Below, piece after piece: positions 1-8,398 of a stretch of DNA of 64,000 nt; position 1 is the first letter of the stretch, and each line of letters starts with the position of its first letter. Origin of the DNA: UBA5216 sp043743335 (GTDB lineage Bacteria > Pseudomonadota > Gammaproteobacteria > Burkholderiales > SG8-41); assembly GCA_043743335.1 (NCBI GenBank), contig JAYTWR010000081.1:1-64000 (forward strand), read 5' to 3'. Under the pieces are notes generated by a model, which saw nothing but the letters and a program-made list of their open reading frames with translations, had not been told where the DNA came from and ran no database searches. The position numbers and the translations under genes are program-made.

Positions 1-319
1 ACACGAGAAAAGCGATGGCGTTGGTTTCCGTCTCGGCCACGTCGCCCTCCACCAAGTTGTAGTTCAAATTGCCCATGAAGTGCGTGGTGATTTTCCACGT
101 GCCGGATTGGTGATTTCTGAACACATTAAAGCCCTCCATCACCGCGTCGATGCCCACCGCCAAAGGCCGGTCGTCAAACTTCGCGCAAACGTCCTCGGTA
201 AAACAGCGACGCACCTGATCCTGATTGCCCTGATCGAGGCCCTGGTAGTAGCGCGACAGCACGTCGTGGATCGCAGCACGGTCGAGCAGGGTTTGGATTT
301 CTTGGGGGTGATGGGACAT
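1..319 (-). CDS. SnoaL-like / NTF2-fold protein, 3' end cut by window edge
   Basis: Reading leftward from an ATG at 319 gives an uninterrupted frame to the window edge, so about 106 N-terminal residues are visible and the rest is missing. The start has a good ribosome-binding site (GGAG about 8 nt upstream). The protein begins MSHHPQEIQTLLDRAAIHDV and continues with LSRYYQGLDQGN, a CFTEDV segment and an ITTHFMGN strand. This is the layout of SnoaL-like polyketide-cyclase/dehydratase domains: helical N-terminus, a Y-x-x-x-x-D helix, then a F-x-x-D-x strand. Such proteins are small cytoplasmic cone-shaped enzymes or binding proteins found in catabolic gene sets. No substrate can be read from the sequence. 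The gene is divergent from the Bug receptor that follows. Confidence 0.7.
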   Translation of the reverse strand, partial: MSHHPQEIQTLLDRAAIHDVLSRYYQGLDQGNQDQVRRCFTEDVCAKFDDRPLAVGIDAVMEGFNVFRNHQSGTWKITTHFMGNLNYNLVEGDVAETETNAIAFLV

Positions 320-482
320 GCGTTTCTCCATGATTTTCTCTATTCACGAATGCGTGATTATTAGCGGGGAAATCATAACATTCCCCATCAGCGGATTCGG
401 GTTTGACTTGCCCCGCTCACTAATTGCACAATGTTCTGGAAATAGGCGCACCGCCCCGATGGCCATCGAAACAGGAACAACC

Positions 483-1463
483 ATGTCCGCGAAATTCGTA
501 GCCCGCTTAACAAGCATCCTGCCTGCCGTGGCCGCACTAAGCGTGAGTCACACGAACGCACAGGAGTACCCCAACAAAGTGATACGCCTCATTGTGCCGT
601 ACCTGCCGGGCGGGGCCACCGATATCGTGGCACGCATACTCTCCGCCCGCATGAGCGCGGCGTTCAATCAACAAGTCATTGTCGACAATCGCGGCGGCGG
701 TGCGTCGATTCCCGGCACGGATGCCACGGTGCGCGCTGCGCCAGACGGCTACACGATGTTGCTCGCCAATATTGCACTGGGCGCTAACCCCAGTCTGTTT
801 CGCAAGCTACCCTACGATGCCGAGCGTGATCTGTCGCCCGTCGGCTTGGTGGCCACATTGCCGACGGTGTTGGTGTCGCACCCTTCAATTCCTGCGCGCA
901 CGGTGAAAGAACTGATTGCTTTCGCCAAAGCGCGCCCCGGCGCGTTGTCGTACGCCTCCGCAGGCAACGGCAGCGTGAATCATTTAACGATGGAAGTGTT
1001 TCGTTGGATGGCTGGCATCGACGTGGTGCATGTGCCGTACAAGGGCGGGGCATCGGGCTTTACTGATGTAATCGGCGGGCAACTGTCGCTGATGTTCCCG
1101 ACCATTGCGATGTCGAACTACCACATCAAATCGGGTCGCCTGACGCCGCTGGGCATCAGCAGCGCGAAGCGCTCCGCCGTGCTGCCGGACATCCCCACGG
1201 TTGCCGAAGCCGGCCTGCCCGGTTTCGATGTCGTGGAATGGCAAATACTCACCGTGCCTGCGCGCACGCCTGCGCCGGTGATTGACCGCTTGAACGCAGA
1301 ACTGGTGAAGGCACTGCAACATCCTGAATCGAAAGAGCGGTTTACCGGATTGGCGGCCGAAGCGGTCGGCTCGTCGCCCAAAGACGCTGCGGCATTTTTG
1401 AAAACCGAGATTGCGCGCTGGGCGCGGGTAACCAAAGAAGCGCGCATGCCGCTGGTAGAATAA
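483..1463 (+). CDS. Bug/TctC-family tricarboxylate-type solute-binding receptor
   Basis: This is a 326-residue periplasmic binding protein of the Bug (Bordetella uptake gene)/TctC family. It has a signal peptide ending near THTNAQ, then the family opening YPNKVIRLIVPYLPGG, a DNRGGG segment, APDGYT, and the mid-domain VVHVPYKGG. I chose ATG 483 because AGGA lies 8 nt upstream and it places a normal signal peptide at the N-terminus; an in-frame ATG at 459 is also possible. Family members bind carboxylates and other small anions and hand them to TctAB-type transporters or act in sensing. No tctA or tctB lies nearby, so this is an orphan receptor. A second Bug gene follows 36 nt downstream on the same strand. 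Confidence 0.9.
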   Translation: MSAKFVARLTSILPAVAALSVSHTNAQEYPNKVIRLIVPYLPGGATDIVARILSARMSAAFNQQVIVDNRGGGASIPGTDATVRAAPDGYTMLLANIALGANPSLFRKLPYDAERDLSPVGLVATLPTVLVSHPSIPARTVKELIAFAKARPGALSYASAGNGSVNHLTMEVFRWMAGIDVVHVPYKGGASGFTDVIGGQLSLMFPTIAMSNYHIKSGRLTPLGISSAKRSAVLPDIPTVAEAGLPGFDVVEWQILTVPARTPAPVIDRLNAELVKALQHPESKERFTGLAAEAVGSSPKDAAAFLKTEIARWARVTKEARMPLVE

Positions 1464-1469
1464 GCATCG

Positions 1470-1482
1470 TAACCTATTGTTT
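1470..1482 (+). repeat. Degenerate copy of the dispersed AT-rich border motif
   Basis: TAACCTATTGTTT differs at a few positions from the TAASTAATTGATT motif found at eight other gene borders. It lies 6 nt after the stop of one Bug gene and just upstream of the next, followed by the same TTATTGAG tail seen in the good copies. Confidence 0.5.
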
Positions 1483-1499
1483 TTATTGAGAATTTATTG

Positions 1500-2480
1500 A
1501 TGCGCCCGTGTATCACCACAGTAGCCGCCATCGCATCAGCGCTGCTGATGCCCGCACTCACGCATGCGCAAGACTCGAACGCCGCCGCCCACTATCCCGC
1601 AAAAAACATACGCCTCATCGTGCCGTTCACACCCGGCGGCGGCAACGACATCATGGGCCGCTTTCTCGGTGCAAAACTCACCGAGCGCCTCGGGCGTCAA
1701 ACCGTGGTTGAAAATCGCCCCGGTGCGGACGGCATCATCGGCGCAGACCTCGTCGCGAAATCACCGCCCGACGGCTACACCTTGCTGATTATTTCCGTCA
1801 GCTATGCCATGAACGCGGCGCTGCACAAACTGCCGTACGACCCGGTGAAATCGTTTGTGCCGATTGCCCAAATCGGCCACGGGCCCAGCGTGCTGGCAGT
1901 GACGCCCGCGTTGCCGGTGAATACCGTCACACAACTCATCGCGTTGGCGAAGGCGCGCCCCGGCCAGTTGCACTACGCTTCGTCGGGCATCGGCGGCGTC
2001 AATCATTTTTCAGGAGAGCTCTTCAAGCTCGCCACCAAAACCGACATCGTGCATGTGCCGTACAAGGGCGGCGGCCCGGCAATGATGGATGTGATGGCCG
2101 GCCAGGTTGAGTTGCATTTCAATGCCTTGGTATCAGCGCTGGTGCACATCCGCTCAGGCAAACTGAAAGCGCTGGGCACCGGCGGCCTGAAGCGCACACC
2201 CGTGTTGCCGCACGTGCCTGCCATCGCAGAGACAGTGCCGGGCTACGAAGCCAGTGTGTGGTGGGGCATCACCGCACCGACTGGTGTACCGTCGGCTATC
2301 GTGGGCAAGCTCAACAGCGAAATCAACGCCATCCTGCGCGATCCGCAAACCACCAAACGCCTTGAAAGTGACGCCGCCGAAGCCATCATCACCACACCCG
2401 AAGGCTTCGGCAACCTGATCGCCAGCGAAGTGGCGCAGTGGATTAAGGTGGCGGCTGCGGCGGGGATTAAATCGCCCTAA
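1500..2480 (+). CDS. Bug/TctC-family solute-binding receptor
   Basis: A 326-residue periplasmic receptor that is paralogous to, but clearly diverged from, the gene just upstream. The signal peptide ends at THAQ; then come YPAKNIRLIVPFTPGGGND, ENRPGADG, PPDGYT and IVHVPYKGGG, all diagnostic of the Bug fold. ATG 1500 is taken as start; a TTG directly before it would add one residue. No strong Shine-Dalgarno is visible because the upstream DNA is an AT-rich border motif. The tandem arrangement suggests co-transcription with the upstream receptor. The ligand is not predictable, and no transporter permease genes accompany it. Confidence 0.9.
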   Translation: MRPCITTVAAIASALLMPALTHAQDSNAAAHYPAKNIRLIVPFTPGGGNDIMGRFLGAKLTERLGRQTVVENRPGADGIIGADLVAKSPPDGYTLLIISVSYAMNAALHKLPYDPVKSFVPIAQIGHGPSVLAVTPALPVNTVTQLIALAKARPGQLHYASSGIGGVNHFSGELFKLATKTDIVHVPYKGGGPAMMDVMAGQVELHFNALVSALVHIRSGKLKALGTGGLKRTPVLPHVPAIAETVPGYEASVWWGITAPTGVPSAIVGKLNSEINAILRDPQTTKRLESDAAEAIITTPEGFGNLIASEVAQWIKVAAAAGIKSP

Positions 2481-2559
2481 AAGGGCTTACAAATTAACTA
2501 CATATCGAAAGCCTGTACCCGCAGATGAGCGCCGCAGCGGAATCGCCAAGCGCACGAGC

Positions 2560-2565
2560 TATAAT
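2560..2565 (+). promoter_or_regulatory. Candidate -10 box giving a leaderless transcript
   Basis: A perfect TATAAT ends 7 nt before the ATG at 2573, so the predicted transcription start falls on or next to the A of that ATG. There is no ribosome-binding site between them, which fits a leaderless mRNA. No good -35 hexamer is visible at 17 nt spacing. Confidence 0.45.
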
Positions 2566-2572
2566 CGCCAAC

Positions 2573-3721
2573 ATGGAACGGATTACGTCGATTAACCCCG
2601 AGCGAGTAACGTGGTGTTGCGCCGATCGGGGCATCACGTTAGATCAACTCGCGCTGGAATCCGGGGTCGCAATAGAAAGGCTGCGTCAATTAATTGAACA
2701 TAGAGGAGCGTTGACCTTTAATCAATTGCGTAGCATCGCGGAATATTTCGGACGCGGCGTTCTGTTTTTCCTCGAAGATACCCCTGCGATCGCGGAGCAA
2801 GTTCATACCCCACAATTTCGGACGCTTGCGAATCAAAAACCTGAGCTTTCCCCGAAATTGAAAGTGTTAATCGAACGCGTCGAGAGGCATCGAGATTTTT
2901 ACCAAAGCCTCCGGGAAGAATTGGACGAAAGAGACTACCCACGCTTCACGCCCCCTGCTATTGCCGATCGAAAGCCAGAAGATATCGCAGCCATCGCAAG
3001 GCAATGGCTAAATCTTGGCCAAGAAAATACTTTCGACGCTTACAGGAAAGCAGTCGAGGCTTGTGGCGTTCTCGTGTTTCGCAGTAATGGATTTAATGGA
3101 AAATGGCAGATTGCAAAGGAAAGCCCCATTTTGGGTTTTTCACTCTATGACCCGGTTTGCCCCGTGATTGTCGTCAAGAAGCTCAATGCAGAGGCACCAC
3201 AATCCTTTACGCTGCTACACGAGCTCGGCCATATTCTCATTCACAGATCTAGTTCGATTGACGACGAAAGGGACCTCCAGTCACATGATGGAGATGAACG
3301 TGAGGCGAATACCTTCGCTGGACATGTGTTAGTCCCGAATTCCTTTCTCGTTGAAATCAATGATTCGGAGCGTCCGCCAGATGTGTCGGCCTTCGACGGT
3401 TGGCTAACGAGGCACCGCAAAATATGGGGGGTAAGTGGGGAGGTAATACTTCGAAGATTAATGGATGCGGGGCGACTATCGCAGAATCTTTATTCAGCCT
3501 ATCGAGCATGGAAACATGACAAGCATGCCACGAAGGACGAGGGTGGCACTAGGATATATCGGCATCGCGAACCTCGCCACATATTCGGCGACCAATATGT
3601 CCGAACAGTTCTCGAATCGCTATGCGCGCGTAACATCACTTTAGCAAAAGCAAGTTCGTATCTCGATAGCCTCAAAATTACAGATCTGCGGCAATTAGAA
3701 AGGTTCTATGCAGGCCTTTGA
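2573..3721 (+). CDS. HTH-ImmA/IrrE metallopeptidase, probable antitoxin/regulator of a TA pair
   Basis: A 382-residue protein with an N-terminal Xre-like helix-turn-helix (GITLDQLALESGVAIERLRQ, about residues 18-60) and a central ImmA/IrrE (COG2856) zinc peptidase domain carrying the HExxH motif in LLHELGHILIH, with a downstream E in EREANTFAGH. These HTH-peptidase fusions usually serve as antitoxins or regulators in toxin-antitoxin loci or as phage-type anti-repressor proteases. The next gene overlaps by 14 bp and encodes a DUF4411 PIN-like protein, the usual partner. Start 2573 is preferred over an in-frame ATG at 2525 because of the TATAAT box immediately upstream. Base composition is more AT-rich than in the flanking genes, consistent with horizontal acquisition. 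Confidence 0.85.
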   Translation: MERITSINPERVTWCCADRGITLDQLALESGVAIERLRQLIEHRGALTFNQLRSIAEYFGRGVLFFLEDTPAIAEQVHTPQFRTLANQKPELSPKLKVLIERVERHRDFYQSLREELDERDYPRFTPPAIADRKPEDIAAIARQWLNLGQENTFDAYRKAVEACGVLVFRSNGFNGKWQIAKESPILGFSLYDPVCPVIVVKKLNAEAPQSFTLLHELGHILIHRSSSIDDERDLQSHDGDEREANTFAGHVLVPNSFLVEINDSERPPDVSAFDGWLTRHRKIWGVSGEVILRRLMDAGRLSQNLYSAYRAWKHDKHATKDEGGTRIYRHREPRHIFGDQYVRTVLESLCARNITLAKASSYLDSLKITDLRQLERFYAGL

Positions 3722-4190
3722 TGCGTCGTCTATGATCTATGGTTGGGATAACTACCCGATTCAACAGTTTCCACCGTTGTGGCGTTGGATGGCTACGCAG
3801 ATACAAACGAGAAAGATCGCCATGCCGTCGGTAGCAGCCAGCGAAGTCGAAGGCAAGACGCCAGACTGTGGCAGTTGGCTCAGAGCCAACGATTTAGAGC
3901 AATGGCCCGTAGGAAACAATGAACTCCAGGAAGCGCTTCGAATCAAGGGACTACTCGGTATTGTCGGCGACCAGTATCACGTGAATGGAGTCGGCGAGAA
4001 CGACATAATTATTATCTCCTCATGTCGACTGCGAGGCGTGGGCCTCGTGTCGGACGAAAAACGCCAGCAGCAAGTGCCATTAATCTCCGCGAAAAGAAAA
4101 ATACCTTCCGTCTGCGGCATGGCGACTATAGGTGTTGACTGCATTAATTTCCTTGATTTCATAAAAAAATCAGGCGTCGTTTTCGGCTAA
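3708..4190 (+). CDS. DUF4411 PIN-like protein, probable toxin
   Basis: A 160-residue protein that starts inside the last codons of the upstream HTH-peptidase gene. It opens FDASSMIYGWDNYP, which matches the DUF4411 PIN-like family: the N-terminal D and the later acidic positions (SEVEGK, GENDIIIISS) correspond to the acidic metal-binding residues of PIN nucleases. DUF4411 proteins are repeatedly found next to ImmA/IrrE-type partners and are predicted ribonuclease toxins. The tight 14-bp overlap implies translational coupling with the partner. The final GVDCINFLDFIKKSG is the C-terminal helix of the domain. RNase activity is inferred, not seen. Confidence 0.75.
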   Translation: MQAFDASSMIYGWDNYPIQQFPPLWRWMATQIQTRKIAMPSVAASEVEGKTPDCGSWLRANDLEQWPVGNNELQEALRIKGLLGIVGDQYHVNGVGENDIIIISSCRLRGVGLVSDEKRQQQVPLISAKRKIPSVCGMATIGVDCINFLDFIKKSGVVFG

Positions 4191-4225
4191 AAAGAGATTT
4201 CGCAGTATTAGCCAACTCAACACCT

Positions 4226-5320
4226 TCATCCAGCCAGCGGCAACCGAACCGCCTGCCCGCTTTCCACCGACAACTCTATCGCCAGCGTAGCCTCCAGCGT
4301 CGCACGCGCCTCGCGCGGTGTGGCCAAATGACACGGCTTGCCGGTAGCCAAGTGATCGAGCCACGCCCGCGTTTCGTTCGCAATCGGCCCCCAAAATTCG
4401 CCCAGCGCCCAATCCCCCGGCGTGCCACTTTGCAGAAACACCATGTTCATCTTCACGTCAGGCAGGTAGACGTGCGGCATGCCTTTGTTGGTGTACATGA
4501 TTTGATCGGTGTGATCGTCGTCGAGAATCATCACGCCTTCGGTGCCGATCATTTCGACGCGCGCGGCATGGCCCATCGCGGGGTAGTTTTCCGGTAACGC
4601 GTAGCTGATACCGAGATTCACCGTGGTACCGTCGTCGTAGGTGAGCACGGAGTAACACACATCATCGACGTCGTGCCCGTGCGATTTGAGCACGCCCTTG
4701 GTACCGCGCGAATACACCTCAGCCAGCTTGGCACCACCGAGAAACCAGCTCATTAGATCAACGTAATAGGTCAGCGCATCCACCACCGGCGTGGCGTGCG
4801 GATCGCGCTTGAGCATCGCCAGCGCCTGCGAGCTGGAGTTGAACACACGCGCCGCAGCGCCCGTAATTTTCCCGATACGGCCCTGAATGACTTGCTCTTT
4901 GGCAATCAGGTAGCGATCCTTGTAGCGGCGGCTGTAACCTACGCGCACGTTGCCCGGCTTGCCGTTCACGCCGCGTTCAGCGGCGGCAATAATGGCATCG
5001 GCTTCGGTGGTGGTGAGCGCGATAGGCTTTTCCACCAGCACCGGCTTGCCAGCAGCAATGGCGGCGAGCACCGCTTCGGTATGCTCGCCCTCGGCGGTCG
5101 AGACCACCACAGCGGTGACATCCGGGTGATTGATAATCTCCAGATTGTTGCCGGAATACACCTTCGCGCCGACTTTATTCGCCAGCGCCTTGGCGTTTTC
5201 CGGCTTCACATCCGCCGTGGCGATGAAGTTGACCGCCGGATGTTCCGACGCCAGCCGCGCACGCAGCGTGCCGATGCGCCCTGAGCCGATGACGGCCAAA
5301 CCAATTTGATTGCGTTGCAT
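4226..5320 (-). CDS. Gfo/Idh/MocA-family NAD(P)-dependent oxidoreductase
   Basis: A 364-residue cytoplasmic oxidoreductase. The N-terminus is a Rossmann nucleotide-binding motif (AVIGSGRIG), followed by ATADVKPENA and the family signature EKPIALTTTEADAI. The catalytic lysine of the family lies in VEKP, and a C-terminal alpha/beta domain follows from about residue 130. Members oxidise inositol, sugars or sugar acids; the VGYSRRYKDRY region resembles inositol-2-dehydrogenase-like subgroups. It lies 3 nt downstream of a Bug receptor in the same orientation, and an enolase-superfamily enzyme is divergent from that receptor. Together these suggest uptake and breakdown of a polyol or sugar acid. 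The exact substrate is unknown. Confidence 0.85.
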   Translation of the reverse strand: MQRNQIGLAVIGSGRIGTLRARLASEHPAVNFIATADVKPENAKALANKVGAKVYSGNNLEIINHPDVTAVVVSTAEGEHTEAVLAAIAAGKPVLVEKPIALTTTEADAIIAAAERGVNGKPGNVRVGYSRRYKDRYLIAKEQVIQGRIGKITGAAARVFNSSSQALAMLKRDPHATPVVDALTYYVDLMSWFLGGAKLAEVYSRGTKGVLKSHGHDVDDVCYSVLTYDDGTTVNLGISYALPENYPAMGHAARVEMIGTEGVMILDDDHTDQIMYTNKGMPHVYLPDVKMNMVFLQSGTPGDWALGEFWGPIANETRAWLDHLATGKPCHLATPREARATLEATLAIELSVESGQAVRLPLAG

Positions 5321-5323
5321 GTT

Positions 5324-6289
5324 TCAATCCACCTTGATATTCGCCGCCACCACCAATTTGCGCCACTTGGCGATGTCTTCGCGTATTTGCTTGCCGAATT
5401 CCTCCGGCTTGTTGCCCGTGGCCTCAAGCCCCGCAGCGGCAAAGCGCTGTCCCAATGCCGGGTTTTTCAACGCACGATTGATCTCGGCATTCAGCTTGTT
5501 GACGATAAGCGCAGGCGTGCGGCCCGGCAACAGCATGCCGTACCACACGTCGAACACATAGCCAAGAATGCCGCTTTCAATCACGGTGGGCACCTCCGGC
5601 AACGCCCCGGAGCGCTTCGCCCCTGCCACGGCCAGCACACGCATGCGCCCCGACTTCACGTGCGGCACCACAGACGACACACCGATCAACTGCATCTGAA
5701 TCTCACCGCCAATCATGGCGCTCAACGCCGGGCCGGTGCCTTTGTACGGCACGTGGGTCATGTCGATGCCGGTCATGTGCTTGAGCAACTCGGTGCCCAG
5801 ATGCGCAGCGCCGCCCGCGCCGCCGGAGCCAAAGTGAATTTGTCCCGGCTTGGCTTTGGCCAGCGCAACCAACTCTTTCATGTTGGCCGCCGCCAGCGAG
5901 GGATGCGCCGTAAACACAAAGGGTTGTGTCGCCACCTTGCTGATAGGCGCAAGGTCTTTTTCGCTGTCGTACGGCAGCTTGGCATACAGCGCGGGCGCGT
6001 AGGCAAAGCCCAAGCTGCACAGGCCCACCGTATAGCCATCGGGGTCCGCTTTCGCCACCAGCGACACGCCGACGATGCCGCCACTGCCGCCGCGATTGTC
6101 GATCACCACCGGTTGACCCATGGACTCGGTGAGTTCCACACCAATCAAGCGCGCGATGATGTCCGTGCCGCCACCGGGCGCAAACGGTACGATGAGACGT
6201 ATGGGTTTGGTCGGATAGGTCTGTGCATCCACAACGCCGCCGCCCGAGAGCAGCACAGCCATCAACGCATACTTCGGGAAAGAAACCAC
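5324..6289 (-). CDS. Bug/TctC-family solute-binding receptor
   Basis: A periplasmic receptor with YPTKPIRLIVPFAPGGGTD, DNRGGSGG, DPDGYT and MTHVPYKGTG, all typical of Bug proteins. I prefer the GTG at 6289, preceded by AGGA at 7 nt spacing, which gives a short signal peptide ending VVDAQ. An in-frame ATG at 6349 exists but would begin inside a small tandem repeat and add a non-signal-like sequence. The stop is 3 nt from the start of the downstream oxidoreductase, so the two are almost certainly one transcript. This pairing with a catabolic enzyme is the best local clue to ligand class (a polyol or sugar acid). Confidence 0.88.
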   Translation of the reverse strand: MVSFPKYALMAVLLSGGGVVDAQTYPTKPIRLIVPFAPGGGTDIIARLIGVELTESMGQPVVIDNRGGSGGIVGVSLVAKADPDGYTVGLCSLGFAYAPALYAKLPYDSEKDLAPISKVATQPFVFTAHPSLAAANMKELVALAKAKPGQIHFGSGGAGGAAHLGTELLKHMTGIDMTHVPYKGTGPALSAMIGGEIQMQLIGVSSVVPHVKSGRMRVLAVAGAKRSGALPEVPTVIESGILGYVFDVWYGMLLPGRTPALIVNKLNAEINRALKNPALGQRFAAAGLEATGNKPEEFGKQIREDIAKWRKLVVAANIKVD

Positions 6290-6310
6290 GCTGCAATCCT
6301 CCTGCCATAT

Positions 6311-6355
6311 CGAGTACAACCCTATCGGGCACAACCATCGCGGGTACAACCATCC
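6311..6355. repeat. Short tandem repeat, about three 15-16 bp units
   Basis: Three imperfect copies of a TACAACCATCG-like unit lie in the divergent intergenic region between the Bug receptor and the enolase-superfamily gene. Confidence 0.55.
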
Positions 6356-6473
6356 ACGTAAGATTATAGTCGAAAGGCTTTCGCCATCTCCTCAACGTCA
6401 GCCGCTCACCCAGCGTCTTTTCAACGCATGCTAAAGTGGCGCGTCTTTTTCCAAAGGTTAAAGGTAATACGCC

Positions 6474-7616
6474 ATGAAAATCAAACGCGTCAAAGCCCAC
6501 GCTATGTCCATGAAGCTCGACAAGATTTACTGGACGTCACGCGCGCCGTGGGGCACGTACAACACCATCCTCGTCGAGGTTGAAACCGACGACGGCATCA
6601 TCGGCATCGGTACCATTAACAAAACGCCGCTGAAAGACATTGCCGATATCGTCGATGCGCTGGAATCCGTCATCAAGGGCATGGATGCACTGGCACACGA
6701 AGCGGTGTGGGATAAAATTTTTAACCTCACCGTACCGCATCTTGAGGCCGGCAAGTCGGTGGTCACCCGCCCGATCTTTGATCAAAACAAACGCGTGTTC
6801 ATCATGGCGGCGCTGGCGGGCATTGATCTGGCGTTGTGGGACATCAAAGGCAAGGCGTTAAAGCTGCCAATCTGGCGGCTGCTCGGCAGCGACAAGCGCG
6901 AAGTGCCCGCTTATGCCAGCGGCGGCTATTACGAAGAGGGCCGATCACCGCTGGCGGTGATCGACGAAATGGGCGGGTATGCGGCGCAAGGCTATACCGC
7001 CGTCAAAATGAAATGCGGCGGCCTCTCCATCGAAGGCGATATTGAGCGCATCAGCGGCGTGCGTAAAGCCATCGGCCCCAAGGCACATCTGATGATTGAT
7101 GCAAACGGTGCCTACACGCTGCGTGACGCGGAGCGCGCGATTAAGGCGTTTGAGCCTTACGATATTTTCTGGTTTGAAGAACCGATTCAATGGCACGACG
7201 CCACGCGCGGCCTCGGACGGCTCGCCGCCTGCACTCACGTGCCGCTCGCCAGCGGCGAAAGCGAAATTCATTTTAACGTGGTGCGTGATCAGATTGATCT
7301 GGGTGCTATCCGCTACGTGCAGTGGGATTGCACACGTGCCGGCGGTCTGACCGAAGGCATGCGCATCGCCGCTTACGCCATGGCGCACGGCGTGCAAATC
7401 GCCTATCACCACGATCCGCAGATTCACGGCCATTTAATGGCGGCGCAACCGCACGGCTATTGCGTGGAAAGTTTTCCAAGCATTCCGCGCGATCCGTTCT
7501 GGCACGAGGTGCTTACCGTCAAACCCAAACTCGAAGCAGGCCTGCTAACACTGGGCGATGAGCCGGGGTTCGGCATAGAGATCGACTGGAAGCTGGTGGA
7601 GCGCTGGAAGATTTAG
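6474..7616 (+). CDS. Mandelate racemase/muconate lactonizing-type enolase-superfamily enzyme
   Basis: A 380-residue enzyme with the two-domain enolase-superfamily layout: N-terminal capping domain (to about 130) and a TIM-barrel bearing the K-x-K pair (TAVKMKCGG), the metal ligands D in MIDANGAY, E in WFEEP and E in ASGES, and the C-terminal acid/base region IAYHHDPQIHG. These features fit the mandelate racemase subgroup, whose members are acid-sugar dehydratases or racemases needing Mg2+. AAAGGT upstream of ATG 6474 acts as the ribosome-binding site. It is divergent from a Bug-oxidoreductase pair, so the three probably serve one sugar-acid or hydroxy-acid pathway. Substrate is not assignable from sequence. 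Confidence 0.87.
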   Translation: MKIKRVKAHAMSMKLDKIYWTSRAPWGTYNTILVEVETDDGIIGIGTINKTPLKDIADIVDALESVIKGMDALAHEAVWDKIFNLTVPHLEAGKSVVTRPIFDQNKRVFIMAALAGIDLALWDIKGKALKLPIWRLLGSDKREVPAYASGGYYEEGRSPLAVIDEMGGYAAQGYTAVKMKCGGLSIEGDIERISGVRKAIGPKAHLMIDANGAYTLRDAERAIKAFEPYDIFWFEEPIQWHDATRGLGRLAACTHVPLASGESEIHFNVVRDQIDLGAIRYVQWDCTRAGGLTEGMRIAAYAMAHGVQIAYHHDPQIHGHLMAAQPHGYCVESFPSIPRDPFWHEVLTVKPKLEAGLLTLGDEPGFGIEIDWKLVERWKI

Positions 7617-7690
7617 CGCGCGCCGACACGCAAACTTGCCCCATCCCCCTGTGGGCAATTGAGCGCTCCCAACCAAGTCTTCGCTTTTCC

Positions 7691-7735
7691 TCCGTGTTCT
7701 TTGTGTTCTTTGTGTTCTCTGTGTTCTCTGTGGCT
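7691..7735. repeat. 9-bp tandem repeat, five units (TTTGTGTTC type)
   Basis: Five contiguous 9-mers (TCCGTGTTC, TTTGTGTTC twice, TCTGTGTTC, TCTGTGGCT). In reverse translation it yields the HREHKEH-type spurious peptide seen in many environmental genomes, so I treat it as non-coding. A diverged copy of the same repeat lies at 8399-8434, on the other side of a small secreted-protein gene. Confidence 0.8.
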
Positions 7736-7761
7736 AAACGATTTTGAAGGTTTCTCGACAG

Positions 7762-7799
7762 CGCCCGGCCGGATTTGGTTCCGCGTCGGGCGTTTTTTT
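7762..7799 (+). terminator. Intrinsic terminator-like hairpin
   Basis: CGCCCG and CGGGCG form a perfect 6-bp stem around a 19-nt loop and are followed by seven Ts. It lies 145 nt past the enolase-superfamily gene and before the next gene, both on the + strand. Confidence 0.6.
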
Positions 7800-7890
7800 A
7801 TTTTCAATCTGTTTACAAATAAAGGGTCAACTTGCGGACTCACCCCCCGTTATTGGATGCACGGTCTCCAGAGGCCGAGTTCTTAATGTC

Positions 7891-7922
7891 CCACTATCCC
7901 ACTACCCCACTACCCCACTACC
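7891..7922. repeat. 8-bp tandem repeat, four units (CCACTACC)
   Basis: CCACTATC followed by three exact CCACTACC units ends 8 nt before the GAGGAG ribosome-binding site of the small secreted-protein gene, so it would lie in that gene's 5' leader. Confidence 0.8.
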
Positions 7923-7940
7923 CTTTAACGAGGAGTCACC

Positions 7941-8255
7941 ATGAACAAAATGCTTGCTGCCATCATCGCATCGACGTTTGCCCTAGGTACGCTGGGTTCG
8001 GCCTCCATATTCGCGGCGGATACTGCCAAGAAAAAGGAAGAACTCACTGCGGAACAGAAAACCGAAATCCGCGACCGCGTGGATCGCCTGAAAGCCGACC
8101 GCGCAAAAGTAGAGCAAGGCAAAGCTGCGCCCGCAGCGCCTGCGAAGGCGGATTCGAAGCGCACCTCCATTACGCCTAAAGCCAAGATGGCGAACCGCAA
8201 ACCTGCGCCCAAAGTGTCGGGTACCACGCCGAAAAAAGCGCCGGCAAAAGTCTGA
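7941..8255 (+). CDS. Small secreted Lys/Ala/Pro-rich protein of unknown function
   Basis: A 104-residue protein with a clear signal peptide (MNKMLAAIIASTFALG to SIFAA), then a charged helical stretch (KKKEELTAEQKTEIRDRVDRL) and a low-complexity basic tail rich in Lys, Ala and Pro ending KKAPAKV. The mature protein is strongly basic, so it could associate with the envelope, nucleic acid or polyanions, but no known domain is recognisable. GAGGAG lies 6 nt before the ATG. A strong intrinsic terminator follows 42 nt after the stop, so it is a single-gene unit. An 8-bp tandem repeat fills its probable leader. Confidence 0.8.
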   Translation: MNKMLAAIIASTFALGTLGSASIFAADTAKKKEELTAEQKTEIRDRVDRLKADRAKVEQGKAAPAAPAKADSKRTSITPKAKMANRKPAPKVSGTTPKKAPAKV

Positions 8256-8297
8256 CGGCTCGCGCGTAGTGCACAATACAACGCGCACAGCGGTAAA

Positions 8298-8332
8298 AAA
8301 ATGGCGAGGGGAAACCCTCGCCATTTTGTTTT
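8298..8332 (+). terminator. Strong intrinsic terminator
   Basis: A perfect 13-bp stem (AAAATGGCGAGGG with CCCTCGCCATTTT) closes a GAAA tetraloop and runs into a T-rich tail. Because the stem begins with As it can also act on leftward transcripts. Confidence 0.9.
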
Positions 8333-8398
8333 AACCTGAAAAACCAGTTGGCCACAGCCGGCGCACGACTAGCGCAGCGTCGCTTCTCTCTGCGCCCC

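Noticed and set aside
5306..6361. Large + strand frame opposite a Bug gene
   Set aside because: It is a shadow of the conserved minus-strand receptor: His/Arg-rich, with no domain.
7613..7843. HREHKEH-type protein encoded by the 9-bp repeat
   Set aside because: The peptide is only the translation of a simple repeat, without a ribosome-binding site or family; similar spurious frames occur in many genomes.
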